Below are positions 44,694 to 55,846 of a stretch of 64,000 nt of DNA, in pieces. The stretch lies in assembly GCA_963580285.1 (NCBI GenBank), contig OY757020.1, forward strand, positions 101,869,497 to 101,933,496. The letters run 5' to 3'. This DNA is from Lucinisca nassula (lineage: Eukaryota > Mollusca > Bivalvia > Lucinida > Lucinidae). The notes beneath the pieces were generated by a model that was given only the letters and a program-made list of their open reading frames with translations, had not been told where the DNA came from and ran no database searches. Both the position numbers and the translations under genes were made by a program. Each line of letters begins with the position of its first letter. Position 1 is the first letter of the stretch.

Positions 44694-47600
44694 ATGGATT
44701 TAAAACACAAAATAATACAATGGAATTGTCGAGGTCTTAAACCAAATTATAATGAACTCTTATTACTTATTTCGTTATTAAACCCATCGGTTTTTTGTTT
44801 ACAAGAAACTTTTTTAAAAACTGATGACATTGATGTCAGGGGTTTCAATACATACAACTATATCTATTCTGATGGTAGCAAACCATCTGGTGGCAGTTCA
44901 ATTCTTGTTAAATCATGTTTACCACAAAGAGAGATCAAATTAAAAACAGACCTACAAGCTGTAGCAGTATCGGTTTCTCTGGATAAAGAAACTACAATTT
45001 GCTCTTTATATATTCCACCCTCATTTTCGTTAAAGCCCGAACATCTTGACTCATTGCTGAGTCAACTTCCATCGCCATATCTTTTAGTTGGCGACTTCAA
45101 TGGTCACAATATTCTATGGGGCTGTAAAGATATCAATAACAGAGGAGCACTTGTTGAAGATTTTATTGCAAAGAGCGATCTTTGCTTGATGAATGATAAA
45201 TCTTATACTTACCTTCACCCAGCGACAGGTCATTTGTCTTCTTTGGATCTCTCTTTGTGTCACCCATCTCTCTTCTTGGACTATGACTGGTCTGTTCATG
45301 ATGATCAGTGCGGAAGTGATCACTTCCCTATTATAATTGAGAGTGTAAACGAACCAGATGAGGACTGTAACCAGAAATGGAAAATGAATAAAGCCGACTG
45401 GGAATTATTCCATAATTTATGTGAAGAAGAGTTATCAATTGATCATTTTAATGAATCATCCGACATTGTTTCTGATTTCACAGATACACTTATTAACATA
45501 TCATGATAGGACAATGCATTCCAAAGACCTCCACAAATACTAAGAAAAGCAAGCCTTGGTTTAATAATGACTGTAAAGAAGCTATTAAAAGGCGTAAACA
45601 GGCTCTAAATAAGTTCTGCAAAAATCCCACTTCAGAAAAGCTCAACGACGTAAAAGTTTTTTGAGCTAAAGCTCGGCGAACAATCCGAGCTTCCAAACGA
45701 AAGTCATGGAGAGAATATGTCTCCAAATTGAACTATAAAACCCCCATTAAAAAGGTTTGGGATATGGTACGAAAAATTTCAGGAAAAGCAAAGTCTTCTA
45801 GTTTTACACATTTAAATACTGAATTTGACACAATAGCTTCAACAAAAAAAGATATTTCAGATACTCTTGGGCACACATTCTTGAGAAATTCATCATCGCG
45901 TAATTATTCTGACACTTTTAGAAATTTCAAAAAGGACCAAGAGAAAAGAAATCTAAACTTTAAATCACTTAATCATGAAGAATACAACAAACCTTTTAAC
46001 TTATCCGAACTCGTTGAAGCCATTGAAAAATCACATGATACGGCAACCGGCCCCGATGAAATTCATTATCAGATGCTTAAGCATCTGCCAAAAAGTTCTC
46101 TTACAACACTTTTAGATATCTTTAATAATATTTGGGAAACGGGGGTCTGTCCTGAGAGCTGGCGTGTAGCTACAGTTGTACCAATTCCGAAACCAGGGAA
46201 AGATCATGCAGAACCTACAAATTATCGTCCGATAGCTTTGACAAGTTGTTTGTGTAAAACATTGGAGAGAATGATAAACAAGAGATTAGTCTGGTACTTA
46301 GAGTCCAACAACCTCATTTCAGAATATCAATCGGGCTTTCGTTCGGAACGTAGTACCAATGACAATTTAATAAGACTAGAAACATTTATACGAGATGCTT
46401 TTATTAACAAACAACATGTAGTAGCTGTCTTTTTCGACTTGGAGAAAGCATATGATACAACATGGCGATATGGAATATTGAAAGATCTACATAACATTGG
46501 CTTAAGAGGAAAACTTCCCAGTTTTATTGAAAGCTTTTTAGGGGAGCGCATGTTTCAGGTGCGTGTGGGGTCTACCCTGTCAGATTTCTATGATCAAGAA
46601 CAGGGTGTCCCACAGGGTAGTATTCTTTCAACTACGCTATTTAACATCAAAATAAACAATATTGTACAATGTTTGGACGACAAAACTGATTGTTCATTGT
46701 ATGTTGATGATTTTTGTATATGTTACCGTTCAAAAAATATGAAAACAATTGAACGAAAGTTACAACAAAATTTAAAAAGAATAGAAGAATGGACTGATAA
46801 AAATGGTTTCAAGTTCTCCAAGTCGAAAACGCAGTGTGTTCATTTTTGTAAACTACGGAAGAAACACGAACATCCTTCCCTGTTTTTATACGGATCACAA
46901 ATTCCTGTTGTTGAAGAAGCCAAATTTCTTGGGGTCATATTTGATCAAAAGTTATCTTTTATTCCCCATATTAAATATCTTAAAGCGAAATGCTTAAAAG
47001 CTTTGAATCTTTTGAAAGTTTTAGCTCATACAAGTTGGGGAGCAGATCGGTATACTTTATTACATCTTTACCGGTCTTTAATAAGATCTAAATTAGATTA
47101 TGGGTCTGTTGTTTATGGTTCTGCCAGAAAGTCCTATTTAAAATCCTTGGATACTATCCATCACCAAGGCCTTCGTCTGGTCATGGGAGCCTTCCGTACT
47201 TCTCCCGTATTAAGCCTTTATGTAGAAGCAGGTGAACCATCTTTAACCTCGCGCAGAGAGAAACTTTCTCTTCAGTATGCTATTAGACTTGCTGCAAATC
47301 CATCTAACCCGGCATCCAAAATTTCATTTCGACCTCAATTTGTAGATAGGTATGAAACTAAACCCACAGCAATTAAACCTTTTGGATTACGTATTTTACC
47401 ACTGCTGGAAAATTCAGGTATCGACCTTAAAAATATTCAAAAACATGAAACCGCCGAAGTTCCATCTTGGTGTATTAAACAACCTTCTATTCTGTTCGAC
47501 TTACATGATGGAAAAAAATCCGAATCAAATCCGATACTTCTCAAACAAAACTTTCAGGTACTGCAATCACGTTACGATGATTACCAGCAAGTCTATACTG

Positions 47601-48382
47601 ATGGTTCCAAAGCAGGAGATAAAGTTGGTTGTGCGTATGTTTCTAAAGATACGCACAAAACAATGCGCCTTCCAGATGGTTCATCTATTTTTACAGCTGA
47701 AGCCAAAGCTATAGACCTAGCTTTAGATTTTATCAGTTCTTCAACAATTCAAAAAGCAATTATATTTTCTGATTCACTTTCTGTGCTTAAGGCTTTAGAC
47801 CATTCATCATCTAAAAATCCTCAAATTCAAAAATTGATCGAAAAACATCATGAAATTTCTAAAACACACCAAATCTTGTTTTGTTGGCTTCCGAGCCATA
47901 TTGGCATTGTCGGCAATGAATATGCTGACAAGAAAGCAAAGGAATCGCTCAATCTTGATCCATCTGTTTTTAAAATTCCTTTTAATAATTTTAAACCATT
48001 TATCAATAGATACATCTTGTCGGAATGGCAAGGCGAATGGGACCGTGCAATAAATAACAAACTCCATGCCATTAAACCTGTCGTTAGTACAAAATGCTCT
48101 CCTCCACAGTTTTCCAGAAAAGAGGACGTAGTATTAACACGACTGCGCATCGGCCATACTAGAGTTACTCATTCTTATATTTTTAATGGTGATGGTCGGC
48201 CTTCTTGTGTAGGTTGTGATCAGCCATTCACTGTGAAACATATCTTAATTGACTGTGTTGACTTTTCACCCTCACGTATTTTATATTTCAAAGCTGACAC
48301 TTTGCAACAACTGTTTCGAGATGTACCTGTTGATAACATTATTTTATTCTTAAAAGAAATTGGTCTTTTTCATAAGATTTAA
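44694..48382 (+). pseudogene. L-F ORF2, broken between EN and RT
   Basis: The endonuclease frame is open from 44694 to 45506, where a 5-base insertion in the linker (ATATCATGATAGGAC) creates stops and a frameshift. A nonsense change (TTTTTTGAGC) follows at ~45662. From ~45728 to 48382 the frame is open and carries complete RT (YVDDF), RNase H and C-terminal CCHC regions (884 codons). One residue is missing in the endonuclease near DDIDV. Confidence 0.93.
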
Positions 48383-48774
48383 CTGTTTCAGATTTTTATA
48401 CATTATCATTCTGACTTGTTACTTTTAATATCATCATAATTAGTCATGCCGTTTAACCGTTAACCGACTGACGCTTATGACCCACCAGGAGGGTTGACGC
48501 GTCGTTAAACACGAAATCATCATCATCATCATCATCAAAGCTGACACTTTGCAACAACTGTTTCGAGATGTACCTGTTGATAACATTATTTTATTCTTAA
48601 AAGAAATTGGTCTTTTTCATAAGATTTAACTGTTTCAGATTTTTATACATTATCATTCTGACTTGTTACTTTTAATATCATCATAATTATTCATGCCGTT
48701 TAACCGTTAACCGACTGACGCTTATGACCCACCAGGAGGGTTGACGCGTCGTTAAACACGAAATCATCATCATC

Positions 48775-48979
48775 GTTCATGCATATGTGGCAGGGCCTGA
48801 GATGTCATTCCATCGTAATGTCTGGTGAAAGCCCCACAAAATTGGAAGCAGCGTCTCCAAAAATGACCTATATAGTGTTGACGGGGACGTTAAACCTCAA
48901 ATCGACGACAGCTCCAAACTGCCACGTTTTATTCCGTTTCAAGCACACTTGATTCATGCCTGTTTAAGGACAACAGATA
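48775..48979 (+). repeat. Long direct repeat flanking the LINE nest, right copy
   Basis: 205 bp matching 35626-35852, comprising the 3' part of S1 (GTGTTGACGGGGACGTTAAA) and the unique sequence after it up to CAACAGATA. Beyond this point the two flanks differ. Confidence 0.8.
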
Positions 48980-49168
48980 CAAATATGGGTGGTGTGATGC
49001 TAGAGGGAACCAACCATTCAACATATAATACAGAGAAAATCGCGATTAATCATAATATGCTACCCCAATCTGAACAAAAGAATTGTTAGAAACTGTTAAT
49101 GATTGTGGTAAAATGGGAACATATTTTACACCAAGACTTGCATTTGCTTGAATTTATAACTGACTTGC

Positions 49169-49402
49169 ATGTCTTTTAAAATAGGTTTTTGTGAGATACT
49201 TCACTTTGACAGTGATACTATAGCATTGTTTAAGGAGATTGTGCCAAAGTGGACTGGCCTTGCCAAATTTTATTTAAAAAATACTGTCCAACAGACTTCT
49301 GAACTTGAACATAAAATAATGAAATCAAAGGATCTGACTAATCTTGCTTCTCACTACTGCTTCTTATTCATCAAAATGTCCACATACAATGTTGAGCTTT
49401 AG
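49169..49402 (+). CDS. Possible terminal exon of an unrecognised gene
   Basis: An open frame with normal-looking composition (FCEILHFDSDTIALFKEIVP, KFYLKNTVQQ, ELEHKIMKSKDL) follows a possible splice acceptor (TTTTAAAATAG near 49185) and ends at 49402. An AATAAA lies 21 bases downstream (49423-49428). No family is recognised. It could equally be chance in AT-rich DNA; the frame upstream of the acceptor should not be counted as coding. Confidence 0.25.
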   Translation: MSFKIGFCEILHFDSDTIALFKEIVPKWTGLAKFYLKNTVQQTSELEHKIMKSKDLTNLASHYCFLFIKMSTYNVEL

Positions 49403-49789
49403 GATATATTCAAAAATATTTTAATAAACAGTTTCCATGAACAGTATCTATGGTTATAAGATATGAGTGTTCCATAATTACTGCAAATATGTAAACTTTG
49501 GGTAATTCAGTTGTTAAATAAATTAGTTGATCCTTTCAGAACAATATAAAAGATCTATATCCATTGTACTCTACCTAGATCGGCGATCATGACAAAACAC
49601 GCGTATTCAAACACGTTGAAAATTTTAACATTAAAAATTGAAAAGAATTCAGAGAAAAATTTCTATTATCCTATATTTTTGCTCAAAACATAAATTCTGG
49701 GTACTCGTTAGAACCGTCTTGATGAGGCAGTTCTAACAAGAACCTACAATGTATGTTTTGAAGAAAAATAATGTATACCCCAGTAAACC

Positions 49790-50045
49790 CCAGTTGTACC
49801 ATCGGGGTTTGGAGAAATAGATCGGACTGCATGGGGCTTCCACGCAGAGCTGGCCACACACGAGTACTGGTAAACTGCTTTGCCAAGGCAAAGTGGTGTT
49901 GTGAGTCATACTGCCCAATAGGTATGTTTTTTTGGTTTCATTGGGCGACAGGGCTTGAGAGGTCATTTAATCTCATTGTCGAGCAATGTCTCCAAAATGT
50001 CCTAAATAGTGTTGACGGGGACGTTAAATTTCAATTCAAACAAAA
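49790..50045 (+). mobile_element. S1 SINE-like retroposon copy
   Basis: A diverged S1 copy starting near ATCGGGGTTTGGAGAAATAG and ending TTGACGGGGACGTTAAATTT then CAATTCAAAC. It shows a ~30-bp deletion after CTGGTAAACTGCTT relative to other copies. No clear target-site duplication. Confidence 0.75.
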
Positions 50046-50480
50046 GTGGGGTTTTAGGGGTCAAAGGTATTTAGGCACGTCTTCTTGATGTTGATAATGT
50101 TTTGGAAGGGAACGCCAATCTCTTCTAACTGAACAAATAAGTAAATGGCTCTGCTAAAGGTTAACGAATATCAGAACAAGAACTTTTGTTTCAAAGGCTT
50201 TGAACTACAGAAACACTGAAATTATTTTGGGGCAAAAATATGTAGATAGTGTAGGTTATAGAAGGCACTTATCAAGTAAGCCATTAGAAAAAGCGTTTCC
50301 AAGTTTCACTAGCAGAGCCCAACCGTTTGTCAAAACTGCAAACTTATATACACATTTGTTTTCTTGAACAGAATATTTCAACAACATTTCACAACCCAAC
50401 AAGCACACAAAATTAAATCAACACTGAACAAATGCTGATACAACATCATAACGTTGAAACAACGTTTACTCTATTTTGAT
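50046..50480. other. Unassigned spacer
   Basis: AT-rich single-copy-looking sequence downstream of the minus-strand leucine-rich-repeat exons; it may include their 3' UTR. No repeat or frame is recognised. Confidence 0.35.
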
Positions 50481-50704
50481 TCAACACTGAATGTCCAGCT
50501 GGAATCCATTTTCATCATCTTCCGAATCTTCAGAGTCATATGATGCCCAAATTGGAGCCGCATTATACAGTTGTTGCAGTGTAGATGTTCGTATACCAGA
50601 CAGACTGAAGTCAAGTGCCGTCTGGAAGTCTAAACCAAATTCAAAGTCTTTAAACTTGTCTTTAAAGTTTTTCCATGCCAGTGGTCTTTTCCACTTTGGG
50701 GTAA
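50481..50704 (-). CDS. Putative last exon of a leucine-rich-repeat protein gene
   Basis: The minus-strand frame reads WKRPLAWKNFKDKFKDFEFG, then TALDFSLSGIRTSTLQQLYN, and an acidic tail (SYDSEDSEDDENG) ending in a stop at 50481. A plausible acceptor (GTTTTACCCCAAAG) precedes it, next to an S1 insertion that lies in the presumed intron. The phase matches a donor (GAA then GTACTG) in the exon at 51077-51325. The acidic C-terminus is typical of a finished protein. Confidence 0.45.
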
Positions 50705-50710
50705 AACAGT

Positions 50711-51008
50711 CGCCCCCGCCCATTGGGGCTTGAAGAAAATAATTGGGCTGTATGATGCTTCCACGCAGAGCTGAAACCGGCAGCACAAGAGTACTGGTAA
50801 ACCGGTCAGGGGTCTAAGACTGCCCAGGCAAAGTGGTGCGAGTCGGTCCGTCATCACATATTAACCCTTTTGGTTTGTTAGGACTGCAGGGATTGAGATG
50901 TCATTTCATCTTAATGTCGGGTAAAAGTACCACAAAATTGGAAGCAACGTCTCCAAAATGACCTAAATAGTGTTGACTGGGACGTAAAACCTCAATTCGA
51001 ACAAACAA
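50711..51008 (+). mobile_element. S1 SINE-like retroposon copy in a presumed intron
   Basis: Nearly full length: CGCCCCCGCCCATTGGGGC at the start, TTGACTGGGACGTAAAACC then CAATTCGAACAAAC at the end. It lies between two minus-strand leucine-rich-repeat exons, only a few bases from the presumed acceptor at ~50705. The flanks aaaacagt and aaagcagt could be a diverged target-site duplication. Confidence 0.78.
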
Positions 51009-51076
51009 AAAGCAGTACATTCAAGCAGCTTCCTAAAAAATGCTGTCGCCTATATTTGGCGAGATGTCAGTACTTC

Positions 51077-51325
51077 TCTCATATTGAGTTCTTCCATTTT
51101 CGCTCTATGTGGTAACTGCACAACAAATTTAAGACATCTATCTTGTCTTATTTCATAGAAAGTACCGAAGTGAACCACCTTCAAGCTAGGGTGTCTATAC
51201 AGATACTGCAGTTCATAGCTGCTTAATAAGTTGCAACCACTTATATTGATTGTTCTAAGCTTTGGCATAGCATTTACAAACTGCAGTGACTGAATCATCA
51301 AATTATCAGTAGATGTGTTCTATAA
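51077..51325 (-). CDS. Putative leucine-rich-repeat exon (F-box/LRR-like)
   Basis: The minus-strand frame reads NTSTDNLMIQSLQFVNAMPK, LRTINISGCNLLSSYELQYL, RHPSLKVVHF and KMEELNMRE. The spacing (LRTINISGCNLLSSYELQYLY) is that of cysteine-containing leucine-rich repeats in F-box/LRR proteins, where such repeats recruit substrates. An acceptor (TTTTATAG) lies just upstream and a donor (GAA then GTACTG) near 51077. The family call is by pattern only. Confidence 0.45.
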
Positions 51326-51491
51326 AATGTTTATCCTTTGGAAGCAAGGAATGCACTACAGAACTGGAAAATATGAAGTGCACATGTTTCCTGGGCCAGA
51401 CTAGCTAGTTACGGCCAATTAGGCCTCATCAGTGACCCTCAAATATTCAAAATGACACTGACCCTCAAGAATGATTTCTATTCAATTCTTA

Positions 51492-51665
51492 CATAACATC
51501 AGTTGACATTGAATGCAGGCGAGTTGGAAATAATCCCATAGGGTACCGCGTCGGTTTTCACATTGAAGTTTCTCAAAATGAAGACACTGCTTGGCAATTA
51601 TTTTGCAAACTGATATATTTCTGTAGGGGTCTTTGCTTAAACACAATACTTTTCTACAGCTGCCT
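51492..51665 (-). CDS. Putative upstream leucine-rich-repeat exon
   Basis: The minus-strand frame SCRKVLCLSKDPYRNISVCK then IIAKQCLHFEKLQCENRRG matches the I..C..IA..C..LE.L.C pattern of F-box/LRR repeats. An acceptor (CTCATGACAG) precedes it and a strong donor consensus (GTAAGA) follows near 51492. That donor does not join in phase with the next exon start as placed here, so the boundary or an intermediate exon is uncertain. Further upstream exons are not visible because repeats fill the sequence from 51722 on. Confidence 0.4.
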
Positions 51666-51721
51666 GTCATGAGATATATTGTTCAATCTTTTATTGACAG
51701 ATGGCAAATTTATAGTCTTCT

Positions 51722-51989
51722 GGAGTCTAACTGTTGGTTTTCTTTTGCTCCAGCATTTCAGTGGTTTCTTACTGTTGAGTCCTCATTGTTGACTCACCTC
51801 TGTGGTTGTTTGATTATTTGTGTTCACTGACGTGTTAGGAGGTCTTCATGCGGACTGAACAAATTATTTGACTAAATCGCGACGGAAGTAAGGGCCAGGA
51901 TTGTGGCCACGTAAATTCGATTTAAGCCCCCAGTGGAATTCGTTTCCGCTGACCGTTCCAAGGCGGTTCTTCTGTCGCGGTTTATTTTT
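51722..51989 (+). mobile_element. R1 retroposon copy 6, cut by P5
   Basis: R1 in the same sense as the copy at 30843, starting GGAGTCTAACTGTTGG. It breaks off at CGGTTTATTTTT, where P5 begins, so the usual constant 3' end is absent. P5 therefore probably inserted into R1. Confidence 0.75.
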
Positions 51990-53821
51990 GCTCACCTGAG
52001 CCGAAGGCTCAAGGGGAGATATTGTGATCGCCCACCGTCCGTCGTCGTCCGTCTGTCCGTCCGTCCACAATTTCTTTAAACGACATCTCCTAATAAACTG
52101 CTAAACATATTTTGACCAGACTTGGCAGAAATGATCTTTGGGTGGTCCTCTCTCAAAATTTCATTCCATGCAGAACTCTGGTTGTCATGTCAAAAAGGAG
52201 AAAATAATAATAATAATAAAAAAACATTAAAAATCTTATTGTCTGAAACCACAAGGCCAAGGTCTTTGATATTTGGTATGAAGCTTCGTCTAGAGGACCT
52301 CTACCAAGATTGTTCAAATTATAGCCCTGAGGCCCAAAATGCTGGTTTTACATAGGCTTATATATATAAAACCGTTCAAAATCTTCGTCTAAAACCAGAA
52401 GGCCCAGGTCACTGATATTTGGTTTGAAGCTTCATCTAATGGACCTCTATCAAGATTGTTCAAATTATAGAAATGGGGCCAAAATTGCCCCCGCGCAGGG
52501 GCCCACTGGTTTTACATAAGCCTTTATAGGGAAAAATCTTCTTGTCTGAAACCAGAAGGCCCATGTCTTTGTTATTTGGTATGAAGCTTCATCTAGTGGA
52601 CCTCTATCAAGATTGTTCAAATTATTGCTCTGGAACCAATAATGCCTCCGCACTGGGGCCCACTGGTTTTACATAGGCCTATATAGGGAAAACCTTTTAA
52701 AATCTTCTTGTCTGAAACCAGAAGGCCCAGGTCTTTGATATTTGGTATGAAGCTTCATCTAGTGGACCTCTACCAAGATTGTTCAAATTATAGCCCTGGG
52801 GACAATAATGCACCTGCCACAGGGCCCACTGGTTTTACATAGGCATAGGGAAAACCTTTTAAAATCTTCTTGTCTGAAACCAGAAGGCCCAGGTATTTGA
52901 TATTTGGTATAAAGCTTCATCTAATGGACCTCTACCAAGATTGTTCAAATTTTAGCCCTGGGGCCAAAAATGCACCTGCCACAGGGCCCACTGGTTTAAC
53001 AAAGGCTTATATAGGGAAAACCTTTAAAAATCTTCTTGTCTGAAACCAGAAGGCCCAGGTCTTTGATATTTGGTATGAAGCTTCATCTGATGAACCTCTA
53101 CCAAGATTGTTCAAATTATAGCCAAGGGGCCGAAAATGGCCATGCCCTGGGGCCCATCTGTTTTAGGTACACTTATAAGGAAATCTTTTTAAAATTTTCT
53201 TCTCTGAAACCACTGAGCCCAGATCTTTGATATTTGGTATGAAGCCTTATCTAGGGGACCCCTACTAAGATTGTTTAAATTGTAGCCCTGGGGTCAATAA
53301 TGCCCCCGCACTTTTCACATAAGTGCTTGTCTAGGGAAATCCTTTATAAAATCTTCTCTGAAACCGTAGGACCTAGGTCTTTGATATTTGGTATGACGCT
53401 TCATCTAGGGGACCTCTGCAAAGATTGTTCAAATTAAAGCCTTGCGGCCCCCGCCCATCGGAGCTTGAAGAAATAGATGGGCTGCATGATGCTTCCATGC
53501 AGAGCTGAAACTGACCCACGCACGAGTACTGGTTAACTGCTTAGAGGATCTATGCCTGCCCAGGCAAAGCGGTGTATGTCGGTCCGTCCATGCTTATAAA
53601 ACCTATTGGTTTCATTGGGCAATAGGTCTTGAGATGTCATTTCATATCAATGTCAGGTAAAAGTCCCACAAAATTGGAAGCAACTTGTCCAAAGTGACCT
53701 ATACAGTGTTGACGGGGACGTGGCGGTGCTTAGAGACCCAGCGGTTCTACATACACTTACGTAGGGAAAATCCTTTAAAAATCTTCTTCTCTGAAACCGC
53801 TGGGCGCAGGTCTTTATTATT
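51990..53821 (+). mobile_element. Pearl/Helentron-like element P5 with ~162-bp units
   Basis: Opens GCTCACCTGAGCCGAAGGCT, the same head type as P1, followed by GTCCGTCTGTCCGTCCG. About eight units carry the landmark CTTGTCTGAAACCAGAAGGC and CTTTGATATTTGGTATGAAG. S1 is inserted at 53444-53721 and P6 begins at 53822. No coding capacity. Confidence 0.7.
53444..53721 (+). mobile_element. S1 SINE-like retroposon copy inside P5
   Basis: Starts GCGGCCCCCGCCCATCGGAG and ends GTGTTGACGGGGACGT, with the tail lost. It interrupts a P5 unit. No clear target-site duplication. Confidence 0.78.
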
Positions 53822-54372
53822 ATGTCTCCCCCGAATTTTTTTTTTTCGGAGAGACATTGTTTTTCCCCCGGGCGTCTGTCTGTCGGTCCGTCTGTCACAG
53901 TTTCGTTTCCGCTCTATAACTTGAAAACCGTTCGAGCTATCTTCACGAAACTTCATATAAATATTAATCAGCATTAGAGGACGTGCAGTGCGCAAGAACT
54001 ATAACTCTCGCATTAACACTTTTTGAATTATCTCCCTTGTAAGTGTTTCGGTATGTATGGGCAAATCGTGTCCGGTCAATAACTTACTTATTTTCAGATG
54101 GATTTGAAATTACTTGGCAGAAATATTAACAACCATAAGACGATGTGTGGTGCACATGAGGCAGGTCGGTACCTCAAAGGTCAAGGTCATAGTTAGAGGT
54201 CAAAGGTCAAAAAAGGGGCCTTTTTTCGTGTTTTGTCAATAACTTTCTTATTTTGAGATGGATTTTAATATTACTTGGCAGAAATATTAACAACCATGAG
54301 ACGATGTGTGGGGCGCATGAGGCAGGTCGGTACCTTAAAGGTCAAGGTTATGCTTAGAGGTCAAAGGTCAAA
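53822..54372 (+). mobile_element. Helentron-like element P6
   Basis: Opens ATGTCTCCCCCGAATTTTTT with the inverted arm TTCGGAGAGACAT, a terminal hairpin, then CGTCTGTCTGTCGGTCCG. Inner units (GTCAATAACTTACTTATTTT, GAGGTCAAAGGTCA) are related to those of P2a and P2b. No proper 3' end is seen before P7 begins. Confidence 0.6.
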
Positions 54373-55309
54373 CAAGAGGGCCATGATGGCCCTGGATCGC
54401 TCACCTGATCCATAGGGTATCAAGTGGGCCCCTGGGAGAGCCATTATTGGCCCCGGGCTATAATATGATTAATCTTGGTAGTGATCTAAAAGGTGAAGCT
54501 TCATACCAAATATCAAAGAATGGAGACTTCTGGTTTCAGACAAGATTTTTAAACGTTTTCCTTATGTAAGTCTACGAGTTGTATATAAACCTTGGGGTCC
54601 CCTGGGCGGGCCATTTTTGCCCCCAGGGCTATAATTTGAACCATCTTGGTAGAAATCCACAAGACAAAGCTTCATACCAAATATCAAAGACCTTGACCTT
54701 CTGCTTTAAGACAAGAAGATTTTTTAAAAGTTTTCATTGCCTTGACTTCTATTTCCTAGGGCTATAATTTGAACAATTTTGATGAAGCTTCACACCAAAT
54801 ATCAAAGATCTGGGCCTTGCCGTTTCAGAGAAGAAGTTTTTTTTCAAATTTCCCGATATAAGTCTATGTAAAAACAAAGGGACCCGGGGCAGGGACATTT
54901 TTGACCCAAGGGCTATGATTTGAACAATCTTAGTAGAATTCCACTAGATGAAGCTGCACACCAAATTTCAAAGAACTGGGCCATCAAATTTTGGAGAAAA
55001 AGATTTTTAAAGATTTTCCCTGTATAAGCCAATGTAAAACCAAAGGGCCTGCAGGTGGGGGCATTTTTCGCCCTAGGCCTGTAATTTGAACAATCTTGAT
55101 AGAGGTCCACTAGATGAAGCTTCACACCAAGTATCAAAGAACTGGGCCTTGCTGTTTCAGAGAAGAAGATTTTTAAAGATTTTCCCTGTATAAGTCTATG
55201 TAAAACCAAAGGCCCCCAGGGCGGGGGCATTTTTGGCACAAGGGCTATAATTTGAACAATCTTGGTAGAGGTCTACTAGATGAAGCTTCATACCAAATAT
55301 TAAAAGTAG

Positions 55310-55846
55310 AAGTAAAACAAAGATCAGGAATAGATACAATTAACTTACTCCACCCATCAAAGACACCAAAGGGAAAGAAATACAAACATTAAGCGACCAG
55401 ACCATAATGGAAACCTTAACAAAGGAAGGCCATAAGGAAAGTTACTTTCCCACAAAATGGCCATATGGCCATCCAAAAATAAAAGACACAAGTGATACAC
55501 ACAGTAAGTAACAAACAACAACATAAATAAATCGCCACAGAAGAACCGCCTTGGAACGGTCAGTGGAAAGATTTCCACTGGGGGGCTTAAATCGATTTTA
55601 CGTGGCCACAATCCTCGCCCTTACTTCCGCCGCGATTTAGACAAATAATTTATTCAGTCCACATGAAGGCCTCCTAACTCATCAGTGCAACATCTCCGTG
55701 TACACAAATAATCAAAGAACCACAGAGGTGAGACAACGGTGAGGACTCGACAGCAAGAAACCACTGCAAAGCTGGAGCAAAAGAAAACCAACAGCTGGAG
55801 CAAAAGAAAACCAACAGTTAGACTCCGATGGGCCCAACCAGAGACC
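55310..55846 (-). mobile_element. R1 retroposon copy 7 (~540 bp)
   Basis: Inserted into a P7 unit between CCAAATATTAAA and GACCTGGGCC. It has the constant AGTAGAAGTAAAAC end, and its other end is near CCCAACCAGAGA. A 22-bp internal stretch (GCTGGAGCAAAAGAAAACCA) is duplicated in tandem near 55770-55815. Confidence 0.83.

Larger units (their letters stand above)
42757..48536 (+). mobile_element. L LINE copy L-F, nearly full length
   Basis: 5780 bp inserted in L-D, flanked by an 11-bp target-site duplication, aaagctgacac, at 42746-42756 and 48537-48547. It lacks only the first 21 bases of the 5' UTR (it starts GCCTTGCCGTGG). The (ATC)n tail is longer than in L-E. ORF1 and ORF2 each carry a few inactivating changes, but overall identity to L-E is high. 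Confidence 0.95.
35853..48774 (+). mobile_element. L LINE copy L-D, host split by L-E and L-F
   Basis: A 5'-truncated L element present in three pieces: 35853-36084, 41894-42756 and 48537-48774. It starts in ORF2 (YVEAGEPSL) and ends with a complete 3' UTR and tail. Shared variants such as GATAGGTATGAAACTAAACC and the ACCGACTGACGC 3' UTR tie it to the L-F subtype. The RNase H frame (42118-42642) has a 1-base insertion near 42640. The flanking DNA is the 205-227-bp direct repeat. Confidence 0.88.
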
